Of a DNA stretch of 64,000 nucleotides, positions 57,755-64,000 are shown in pieces. The notes under the pieces are model-generated. The model was given only the letters and a program-made list of their open reading frames with translations, was not told the origin of the DNA and did no database searches. A program made the position numbers and the translations under genes. Within the stretch, counting starts at the first letter, position 1. Every line of letters begins with the position of its first letter. The DNA comes from Tsukamurella sputi (GTDB lineage: Bacteria > Actinomycetota > Actinomycetes > Mycobacteriales > Mycobacteriaceae), in the NCBI RefSeq assembly GCF_007858445.1, contig NZ_VIGV01000001.1, positions 248,001 to 312,000 of the forward strand. Direction: 5' to 3'.

Positions 57755-58540
57755 TCAGCGCCACCCAGCGGGCGAATCAGCGATGACGAGCCTCGCACCG
57801 GTGGCGAAGAGCGCGGTCGCGCTGAGCCCGAACATCGCCAGGAACGAGTCACTGAAGTGCGATGACGACGCGAAGCCGACGTCCGCCGCCGCGCGGGTGA
57901 GGCCCGCGCCGTCCGCGACGGATTCGGCGGCGCGCAACATCCGCACCCACAGGCGGTACCGCCGGAAGCTGGTCCCGGTCTCCCCGCCGAACAGGCGGAG
58001 CAGGTACGGCGTCGAGACGTGCTCCGCCCGCGCCAGGGTCGTCGCAGAGCAGCCCACGGGGTCGGCACGCACCCGCTCGATGGTGCGCTGTATCCGCGGC
58101 GCGGGCGGCGTGGACGCGCCGAACGCCGTTGCGACGACGGCCGCACCGTCGGGCGCACCGTCGGGCGCACCGTCCTGGCAGAGCCGCAGGAGCTCGGCCT
58201 CGGCCCGGTGGTGCGTCCCGAACGGACCCGACCCGGACATGAGAGCGGCCAGGTCGCGCGCGCGAGAGGCGGTGGCATCGCTGTAACAGAAGAGGATCCG
58301 CGTGCCGGGATCCGCCACCACGCGGTGCACGGTACGCGGTGGCACGAGCACTGTGCGCGCTGTCAGCCGTTCGCTTCCGACGTGGACCTCGACCGGGCCG
58401 TCGACCCCGACGACGAGGCAGTGCACGGACGTCGAATGCGCTGCGAGCCCGAGCGCCGGCCCCAGGTACACCGCCGACGCGGGCGAGACCCACAGGACGC
58501 CCGGAACTGCGCACGTTTCCGGAAGTGCCGGGGAGGTCAT
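57755..58540 (-). CDS. AraC-family regulator
   Basis: A 261-residue regulator starting at ATG 58540. The N-terminal half is a cupin-like sensor (SVHCLVVGVDGPVEVHVG; LVPPRTVHRVVA). The C-terminal AraC domain has TTLARAEHVSTPYLLRLFGG and AAADVGFASSSHFSDSF. Near residues 125-135 a 12-base repeat encodes APDGAPDGA. It is divergent from a membrane protein gene 48 bases away, its likely target. Confidence 0.85.
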   Translation of the reverse strand: MTSPALPETCAVPGVLWVSPASAVYLGPALGLAAHSTSVHCLVVGVDGPVEVHVGSERLTARTVLVPPRTVHRVVADPGTRILFCYSDATASRARDLAALMSGSGPFGTHHRAEAELLRLCQDGAPDGAPDGAAVVATAFGASTPPAPRIQRTIERVRADPVGCSATTLARAEHVSTPYLLRLFGGETGTSFRRYRLWVRMLRAAESVADGAGLTRAAADVGFASSSHFSDSFLAMFGLSATALFATGARLVIADSPAGWR

Positions 58541-58588
58541 CCCACCGATGCTAGAAGGACCACGAACCGACCGTCGAAGGATTCCACC

Positions 58589-59005
58589 ATGAACACGCAC
58601 CGTCCCGAACGCGCCCTCCTGGCCGCCGTCGGCGTCGCGCACCTGCTCCCTGCCACCGTCGCTTTCTCCCGCACCGGCGTCGAACGCGCGTACGGCGTCA
58701 CCGTGGCGGACGACGACACCGAGCTCCTCCTGCGCCACCGCGCGACCTTCTTCGGGCTCCTCGGGGCGGCTCTGCTCGCGGGCGCCGTCGATGACCGTTA
58801 CCGGAAGCCTGCGATCGCTATGGGGTCGGTATCGGTGGGATCGTTCCTCCTCCTGGCACAGGCGGGCGACCTCAGCGCGGAGTTGCAGCGCGTCCGGCGA
58901 ATCGATATCGCCCTCCTTGGCGCTCTCGCTGCCGCGTCGGCGGGCGAGGTCGCAGCGCTGTGCCGCAGGCGGCGACCGGGGCGTCGTCGTCGCGCCGCGG
59001 AGTGA
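58589..59005 (+). CDS. Small membrane protein divergent from AraC regulator
   Basis: A 138-residue protein with four hydrophobic segments (LLAAVGVAHLLPATVAF; TFFGLLGAALLAGAV; AIAMGSVSVGSFLLLAQ; IALLGALAAASAGEVAALC) and a basic C-terminus. Starts at ATG 58589 after a weak site. No family recognised. Its divergent position suggests control by the AraC protein. Confidence 0.72.
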   Translation: MNTHRPERALLAAVGVAHLLPATVAFSRTGVERAYGVTVADDDTELLLRHRATFFGLLGAALLAGAVDDRYRKPAIAMGSVSVGSFLLLAQAGDLSAELQRVRRIDIALLGALAAASAGEVAALCRRRRPGRRRRAAE

Positions 59006-59053
59006 TGAAACGAGAAGAGGCGGAGTCCGTGGACTCCGCCTCTGTAAAACTTG

Positions 59054-59126
59054 CTCCCCCAACTGGACTCGAACCAGTAACCCTTCGATTAACAGTCGAA
59101 TGCTCTGCCAATTGAGCTATGGGGGA
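59054..59126 (-). tRNA. tRNA-Asn (anticodon GTT)
   Basis: Begins TCCCCCATAGCTCAATTGG, anticodon arm TTCGACTGTTAATCGAA (GTT), T arm ACTGGTTCGAGTCCAGT and 3' acceptor TGGGGGA plus G, giving a perfect 7-bp acceptor. CCA is not encoded. It sits in the 305-base gap between the membrane protein and the terminator of the lipoprotein gene. Confidence 0.94.
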
Positions 59127-59245
59127 TTGAACTTTGACCGAGAAGAGACTCTAGCGCATAGGCGCCCACGGATGCCAATCGCCTGGTCAGAGCGCCTTTT
59201 CATCGGCACCGTCAGCACACGGATCGGCGGCCTGAGGAACGACCT

Positions 59246-59290
59246 CGGGGAGGCCTCCGGAGCGCCAGTGGCGCACCGAGGACCTCCCCG
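59246..59290 (-). terminator. Long hairpin downstream of the Thr-rich lipoprotein gene
   Basis: CGGGGAGG (59246-59253) and CCTCCCCG (59283-59290) form an 8-bp stem; inside it GCGCCAGTGGCGC forms a second small hairpin. It lies 20 bases past the stop of the gene at 59311 on the minus strand and is probably its terminator. Confidence 0.65.
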
Positions 59291-59310
59291 TGGGCGTGTT
59301 CAGTGACCGG

Positions 59311-60855
59311 TTACGAACCGGTGGAGCAGGTACCCGCCTCGGCCTCGGCAGGGGTGCACGTGGGCTTGGTCGCCGGCTTGGCCACCGTCGACTCCTTCGC
59401 CTGCGTCCGGGTCGCGGCCTGCGGGGTCGCGGCTGCTGCGGTCGTGGTCGTCGTGGCCGGCGCCGTGGTGGTCGGCTCCGGGGCCTGCGTGGTGGGCTCC
59501 GGCTTGGTAGCAGGCGCCTGCGTGGTGGTCTCGGCCTTGGTCGTCGCCTCCGCCGGGGCCGTCGGACGCGCCGCCGGCTTGGTGGTGGAGGTCGCCGCAC
59601 CGGCACCGCCGGTCACCGTCGCACCGGCACCACCGGAGACGGTCGCGCCACCGGCACCGGCACCGCCGGTCACGTTGGCACCGGCGCCGCCGGTCACCGT
59701 CGAACCCGCACCACCGGTGACGGTCGCGCCGGCGTTGCCCTGGACGGTCACGCGGTTGGCGTTGTCGGAGCTGGGCTTCGCGACGGTCGCCTCGACCGAC
59801 GTACCGATCGCCTCATTCAGCGACGCGGTGGTTCCGGCCTGGATGGTCGCACCCTTGAGGGCGGCCGCGGTCGGGACGGTCACGTTGGCGTCGAGGTTGA
59901 CGTTGCCCGTCACCTTGGCGCCGGGCACGGCGGTCACGGGGACCACCGTCGCCGAGGTCGGCAGCGGCGCGAGAACGGTGCCCGGGAAGACGGGCGCCGT
60001 CGTGGTGGTGGTCGTGGTCGTCGTCGTGGTGGTGGTCGTGGTGTAGATCGGGGCCACGACGCGAGCCTGGTCACGGACCTCGACCACGCGACCCGGGGTG
60101 ACCGCCCACACGGGGTAGTACGGCTGGTCCCACGCCGGATTCACGCGACGGTAGGGGTTGTTGCCCAGGTTGAGGCTGATCGACACGGAGACGATGGGCT
60201 GGGGCTTCGGCTGCGTCCAGTCCTTGGGGTAGACCCAGAAGACCGGCACGTCGACCTTGAAGTCGGCCGAGAACCACGGCTTCGGGTAGTCGGGGCGAAC
60301 CCACGGCTTCGGCTGGCCGGGCTGCCACGGCTTCACGCCGAGCTGGCGTCCGTAGAGGGTGTAGCAGGTCTGGGTCTGGACCTCGGTGCTCACGCGGCCA
60401 CCGGGGGTGGTCGACGTCTGCTTCCAGCTACCCGTCTCACAGATCTGCTGGTAGATCTCGATCTCCTGCTGCGTGTACGCCCACGGCCGGTAGTTGGCCG
60501 GGCGCACCATCGGCGCGGGGGGCGCAGGCTGCGGCGCGACGCGCACGCCGGGGATCTGCGGAGCCGGCGGGTAGTAGACGGTCGTGTTGTTCGACGTCGA
60601 GGTGATGGTGCCCTGCGGCAGGCCGGAGTTCGCGACGGCCTGGGCCGCGACGGTGTTGCCCACCATCGTCACGCCCTTCGGCGGAGCGGCGATACCGTCG
60701 GTCTGGAAGGCACCCGGGTTCGCGGTGAACTGGTCGCCGGTGACGGCCTGGAATGCGACAGGGCTGTCACCCTCGGTCGACTTTCCGCAACCGGCGAGGA
60801 GACCTGCGGCGGCCACGACGGCGAAGGACGCGGCTCCGATCTTCTTCGTATTCAT
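59311..60855 (-). CDS. Thr-rich surface lipoprotein with a 15-threonine tract
   Basis: A 514-residue lipoprotein: signal core FAVVAAAGLLAGC with lipobox LAGC. The mature part has an aromatic/proline-rich region (NYRPWAYTQQEIEIY; PWFSADFKVDVPVFWVYP), then IYT followed by a run of 15 threonines (coding 60000-60045), then a low-complexity (TVTGGAG)-type heptad array (near residues 380-430), and a long Thr/Ala/Pro tail ending CTPAEAEAGTC. The tail and Thr run suggest heavy O-mannosylation in actinobacteria (inferred). No domain recognised. Starts ATG 60855. Confidence 0.8.
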   Translation of the reverse strand: MNTKKIGAASFAVVAAAGLLAGCGKSTEGDSPVAFQAVTGDQFTANPGAFQTDGIAAPPKGVTMVGNTVAAQAVANSGLPQGTITSTSNNTTVYYPPAPQIPGVRVAPQPAPPAPMVRPANYRPWAYTQQEIEIYQQICETGSWKQTSTTPGGRVSTEVQTQTCYTLYGRQLGVKPWQPGQPKPWVRPDYPKPWFSADFKVDVPVFWVYPKDWTQPKPQPIVSVSISLNLGNNPYRRVNPAWDQPYYPVWAVTPGRVVEVRDQARVVAPIYTTTTTTTTTTTTTTTAPVFPGTVLAPLPTSATVVPVTAVPGAKVTGNVNLDANVTVPTAAALKGATIQAGTTASLNEAIGTSVEATVAKPSSDNANRVTVQGNAGATVTGGAGSTVTGGAGANVTGGAGAGGATVSGGAGATVTGGAGAATSTTKPAARPTAPAEATTKAETTTQAPATKPEPTTQAPEPTTTAPATTTTTAAAATPQAATRTQAKESTVAKPATKPTCTPAEAEAGTCSTGS

Positions 60856-61001
60856 CTGGTTCCCATCCTTGGAAATTGAGACGGGGCACGAAGGCCACCG
60901 CTGGACTCTAGGAATCAAGTCACACGCTCTATAGCGACCATGCCACGGTTCGTTACAGCCCGGGACGGGTATTTCGAGAAGTTCAGGGAAATCCCGGAGG
61001 T

Positions 61002-61829
61002 TCAATACCGCGGGCGCACGGAGAAGACCTGGAGCTTCTGCGGCGCCCCCTTGGCTTTGAACTTCCTGGGTCGCACCTGGTAGCGCTGCTTATCGGCGAC
61101 TGTGAAGACGGTCTCGGAGGCCAGCACCTCTCCCCCGTTCGCCGCCTCCGCCACGCGGGCGGCGATGTTCACGTCGACGCCGATCAGATCGCCCTTGACC
61201 CGTCGCGGGGTGCCGGTGTGCAGGCCCGCGCGGAGCGTCGGCCGGTAGCCCTCCGCGACGTCGAGCGCTCCGACGGCCTCGATCACCTCGCACGCGGCCT
61301 CGATCGCGGTCTCGCCGTCGAACGCGACCAGGGCACCGTCGCCCATCGTCTTGACCACCACACCGCCGTGCCGCGCGACGATCTCGGAGGTGGTCCGGTT
61401 GACGGCGTGCAGCAGCCGCACGATCTCATCGTCGGTGCGATCGAGCGCCCAGGTGGAGAACGCGACGAGGTCGGTGAAGAGGATCGTGATCGGCTTCGGC
61501 GGGAGGTAGTCGCGGTCGCGACGGCTGATCATCGCCTGCCACGTGGCGGTGGCGAGGTTGCCGAGCTCGCGCGTCACGGTCGGCTCGTCGCCGACGATCC
61601 GGTCGAGCAGGCTCGCGAGCCGCTCGGTCGATTCCGCGTCGGGCTGGAACAGGTCCTTCTTGGGGCCGCCGGGGAGGTTCTCACGCGCGGCGCGCACGAG
61701 GCCGGTCATCGCCTGGCTGCGATTCGCGCGATGCGCCGCTTCAGCACCCTTGGCCAGCAGTTTCCGACCCTTGCGGGGTTCGGCGGCGCCCGACTGGCGG
61801 TCCGGCAGCTGGCGTGCATCGTCGGCCAT
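61002..61829 (-). CDS. Class III nucleotide cyclase-domain protein
   Basis: A 275-residue protein. The N-terminal 100 residues are helical and basic. The cyclase domain starts at PITILFTDLVAFSTWA (first metal Asp), then GVVVKTMGDGALVAFD (second metal Asp in GDG; the preceding Lys fits ATP selection), then GVDVNIAARVAEAA (Asn-Arg transition-state pair). All catalytic positions that I can check are present, so adenylate cyclase activity is plausible. There is no membrane segment. M. tuberculosis Rv2212, in the same wider region, is also a cyclase but differs in context. Confidence 0.85.
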   Translation of the reverse strand: MADDARQLPDRQSGAAEPRKGRKLLAKGAEAAHRANRSQAMTGLVRAARENLPGGPKKDLFQPDAESTERLASLLDRIVGDEPTVTRELGNLATATWQAMISRRDRDYLPPKPITILFTDLVAFSTWALDRTDDEIVRLLHAVNRTTSEIVARHGGVVVKTMGDGALVAFDGETAIEAACEVIEAVGALDVAEGYRPTLRAGLHTGTPRRVKGDLIGVDVNIAARVAEAANGGEVLASETVFTVADKQRYQVRPRKFKAKGAPQKLQVFSVRPRY

Positions 61830-61859
61830 GCGACCGAGACTAGCCGGGTGTCTCCCGCG

Positions 61860-62057
61860 CTACGACGGTGCCCAACGTTCCGGGTGGGCGCCGTGCCGCG
61901 CCGCGCACACGTAGACATCGAGCTCCGCGGCGGAATTCAGCAGCGTCTTGATCACGCGCCAGATACCCAGGCTCGCCCGCCGACCCGCCGGCGGACGAAT
62001 ACCCAGCGTGAACTCACCGCTGCGCACGTCGTAGTGGTCGAGCATCCCTACCCCCAT
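61860..62057 (-). CDS. Short hypothetical ORF
   Basis: A 65-residue frame on the minus strand, starting MGVGMLDHYDVRSGEFTLGIRPP, with possible internal ATG at 62045. GIWRVIKTLLNSAAELDVYVCAARHG resembles a folded protein rather than noise, but no family is known and no strong ribosome-binding site is visible. It lies between the cyclase and the surface protein on the same strand. Confidence 0.4.
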   Translation of the reverse strand: MGVGMLDHYDVRSGEFTLGIRPPAGRRASLGIWRVIKTLLNSAAELDVYVCAARHGAHPERWAPS

Positions 62058-62153
62058 GTCCGATTCGAGTGATGCACATCACACGTTAGAACGAGTTCTG
62101 GAATTGCGAGACGGTTCGGCGCACGACGCGCCGACCAGATGCATGGCCCGGCA

Positions 62154-64000
62154 TCAACGCTGCTGATAACAGCCGGGATCGTCGGCGCGGTCGAGGTAGA
62201 TCTCGGTCGAGGAGATCGTGGGTGCCAGGAATCGGAGGTGTTGGATCAGCGCGTCCGGAAGAGGCTGGATCGGCTGCGCGTACGTCGTTCCGTCGAGCGG
62301 ACTGCGCGCGTACAAAGTGAATACCGAGGAGTGGTCGGCGTTGAATCCGCCGTACATCTGGAGGGCGCGGGCGACCATGAGCTGGAACGGCGTGAGCCCG
62401 AACGCGGACAGGTCGAGATTCGGATCGAGTTGTAGACGCATCCCCTGCGGCACGCCGCCGAGTACGGTGCCGTCGGATCGCGTGCCCGGGTACACGTAAT
62501 TCGGTGAGCTGCCCAGCATCGCGTACCGCAGCGCGTGATCGATCACCCCCTTCTGCACGTCCTGCGGAGTGATCATGCCCGCCAGATAGGAGAACTCGCC
62601 GCCCGCGTGTTCGGGCCCCGCGACGTGCCCGCCCGACCCGGTGGAGACGCGGTAACTCGCCGCGGCGTTCGCCGTGCGGAGCAACGGATTGAAGCCCTGG
62701 AATTCGTAGAGGCAACCGGTCGCGTCGTCGATCACGGCGAGGTGCGCGTCGCCGTCCTGCGTGGGCCGGTACGCCGACTGGTACGGGATCGTGAGGCGTC
62801 GACCGGCATTCGTCACCAGGACCTCGGCAGTCGGGGTACCGGCGGGCGCGTTGTAGACGGTCGTGGACCAGTCCCGACTGTTGACGGATATCCCGTTGCT
62901 GCCGGCGTCGAGTGCGGAGATCCACCCGCCGCTGCGCGGGTCGACGGTGGCGTTCGGCGGCACGGGCTGGTTCCAGAAGGAGTCGGCGGCGAAGTAGTTG
63001 CCGTTGGCCGACGGTGCGCCCGGCGTCGCACGGGGGAAGGAGACGCCGAAGTGCGCGATCCCCGACGTGTTGACGTACGTCGCGCGCACCCGATGCTGAC
63101 CGACGGTGACCGCCCTCGGAACGTTGGTGGTCCCCCACTGCGGGGTCGGCTGGTCGAAGACGAGCGCGTCGTCGAGCCAGACGCGCGCGCCGACATTGCC
63201 GACTCTCGTGGACGCGATGTACGTCGCGGTCTGCGGGAACTCGATGACACCGTTGTAGTCGACCGAGAAGTTGTCGGCGTTCACGCCTGCGAGCGGCGAA
63301 CCGGTGAACGAACCGCCGGGCGCGTTCTCGCACTGCACCGCGACCGGCGTACCGGTCGCAGTCGTGTTGTTGAAGTACCGCGCCTGGAACTGATTCACCG
63401 GACAACCGGTGGGCGGCACGGCCGTCGTCGGGACCGCGGTAGTCGGGATCGTCGTGGGGACCGCAGTAGTCGGGATCGTCGTGGTGGTCGGGACCGCCGT
63501 CGTCGGGACCGTCGTGGTGGTCGGCACGGCAGTGGTCGGAACCGCGGTCGTGGGCACGGTCGTCGTGGGCGTCGGGGTGACCGTGGGAGTGGACGCACCA
63601 TCGCGCACCGCGACGCTGGCGATGTAGAGGTTCCGGTCGCAGAACCACCACCGGTAGTCGTTGATGAATTCGAGAGTCACCGGAATCGCCCCGACCTGCG
63701 GCCCGAGTGCGACCGAGTAGGTGTTCCACCCCGACGCCAGAGTCAGCGTCGCGAGCGTGACGCCTCCGCGTTTGACCGCCATCACGGGCGCGCCGCGGCA
63801 GATCTCCCCGCGCGCACGGACCTCGAGCTTGCCCCCGGAGGCCGTGGTGGCGACGGGGATCGACACCGCTCCGTTGCTCCAGAGCTTCACGACGGTGCCG
63901 GCACGCCAGTCCGAGACCTGCCCTCCGGCATTCGACGGCACGACGGTCATCCCGGAGGGAGCGACGGTGGTGTCGGCGGTCGCCATGGCGGCGCAAGCCG
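62154..64000 (-). CDS. CBM60-like plus PA14 surface protein, start cut off by right edge
   Basis: At least 610 residues. In-frame codons above the ATG at 63986 read ACAAMATADT, like the end of a signal peptide or a lipobox, so the true start is outside the window. Domains: a CBM60-like xylan-binding module (about 20-125; GEICRGAPVMAVKRG, WNTYSVALG, FINDYRWWFCDRNLYIASV), a linker of about 75 residues made of repeated VPTTAVPTTTT units, a PA14 domain (CPVNQFQARYFNN ... ADNFSVDYNGVIEFPQT), and a C-terminal domain (about 340-610; ADSFWNQPVPPNATVDP; HLAVIDDATGCLYEF; HALRYAM) seen in other actinobacterial secreted proteins, of unknown function. It likely binds polysaccharide at the cell surface. 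Confidence 0.78.
   Translation of the reverse strand, partial: ACAAMATADTTVAPSGMTVVPSNAGGQVSDWRAGTVVKLWSNGAVSIPVATTASGGKLEVRARGEICRGAPVMAVKRGGVTLATLTLASGWNTYSVALGPQVGAIPVTLEFINDYRWWFCDRNLYIASVAVRDGASTPTVTPTPTTTVPTTAVPTTAVPTTTTVPTTAVPTTTTIPTTAVPTTIPTTAVPTTAVPPTGCPVNQFQARYFNNTTATGTPVAVQCENAPGGSFTGSPLAGVNADNFSVDYNGVIEFPQTATYIASTRVGNVGARVWLDDALVFDQPTPQWGTTNVPRAVTVGQHRVRATYVNTSGIAHFGVSFPRATPGAPSANGNYFAADSFWNQPVPPNATVDPRSGGWISALDAGSNGISVNSRDWSTTVYNAPAGTPTAEVLVTNAGRRLTIPYQSAYRPTQDGDAHLAVIDDATGCLYEFQGFNPLLRTANAAASYRVSTGSGGHVAGPEHAGGEFSYLAGMITPQDVQKGVIDHALRYAMLGSSPNYVYPGTRSDGTVLGGVPQGMRLQLDPNLDLSAFGLTPFQLMVARALQMYGGFNADHSSVFTLYARSPLDGTTYAQPIQPLPDALIQHLRFLAPTISSTEIYLDRADDPGCYQQR

Noticed and set aside
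59303-60046. Plus-strand Val/Ala-rich open frame, and the possibility of a CRISPR-like repeat array there
   Set aside because: Antisense of the threonine and TVTGGAG repeats; the repeats are short, contiguous and coding, with no unique spacers, so no CRISPR array.
63409-63627. Repeated VGTAVVGTVVV frame on the plus strand
   Set aside because: It is the antisense of the Thr/Pro/Val linker repeats of the CBM-PA14 protein, not a separate gene.
62086-63996. A 636-residue alternative minus frame over the CBM-PA14 gene
   Set aside because: It is rich in Arg/His/Ala shadow composition and lacks the CBM and PA14 motifs of the frame ending at 62154.

Overview
The window is high-GC DNA from a mycolic-acid actinobacterium (order Mycobacteriales). 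The strongest evidence is gene order: the genes follow the Mycobacterium tuberculosis Rv2213-to-Rv2245 neighbourhood almost step by step (pepA/pepB, dlaT, Rv2216-type epimerase, lipB, lipA, Rv2219, RDD protein, glnA1, glnE, glnA2, caeA/Hip1, panB, CHAD protein, rnpB, Rv2228c-type phosphatase, Rv2229c-type zinc ribbon, Nif3, ptpA, SURF1, cobD, ahpE, Rv2239c, aceE, Rv2242, fabD, acpM, kasA). The insertions and losses relative to Mycobacterium suggest a relative such as Tsukamurella, Gordonia or Williamsia. Tsukamurella is my best guess from sequence alone and is not proven. No phage, insertion sequence or CRISPR array was seen.

Layout. 1-7 kb: a cut-off PLP enzyme, an AraC regulator, leucyl aminopeptidase, then dlaT, an epimerase and lipB. 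6.7-11.5 kb: an inserted export block (HxlR regulator, MmpL-type pump, MFS pump) separating lipB from lipA. 11.6-23.5 kb: lipA, then the glutamine synthetase region (glnA1 with a likely GlnR box; glnE-glnA2 as an operon). This region is interrupted by a TmrB-like protein, an FKBP-type lipoprotein, a deazaflavin-type protein and a membrane phosphoesterase. 23.5-36.4 kb: Hip1-like lipoprotein, nadE, panB, pip, CYTH-CHAD protein, cutinase, RNB nuclease, acyl thioesterase and a DrrAB-type ABC exporter. 36.4-45.6 kb: rnpB, phosphatase, zinc ribbon, Nif3, an orphan DUF3800-like gene, ptpA, SURF1, cobD, a leader-peptide/GNAT-like/IF-1-paralogue cassette, tRNA-Val, ahpE. 45.9-52.8 kb: pyruvate dehydrogenase E1, a FasR-like regulator and the fabD-acpM-kasA fatty-acid/mycolate operon. 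52.8-64 kb: accessory genes, including two flavin/F420-type oxidases, a beta-lactamase-like hydrolase, a large secreted protein with no recognised family, a Thr-rich lipoprotein, a class III cyclase and a CBM-PA14 surface protein cut by the right edge.

How the genes work together. dlaT, lipB, lipA and aceE supply the lipoylated pyruvate dehydrogenase core, so acetyl-CoA production sits beside the FAS-II genes that consume it. glnA1, glnE and glnA2 form the nitrogen assimilation and adenylylation set. The most unusual local arrangement is at 43.5-44.3 kb: a 16-codon leader ORF with a strong ribosome-binding site, then a GNAT-like gene whose start region copies that of the leader exactly 100 nt upstream, then a translationally coupled second initiation factor IF-1 gene. 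This looks like an attenuation-controlled translation-stress cassette.
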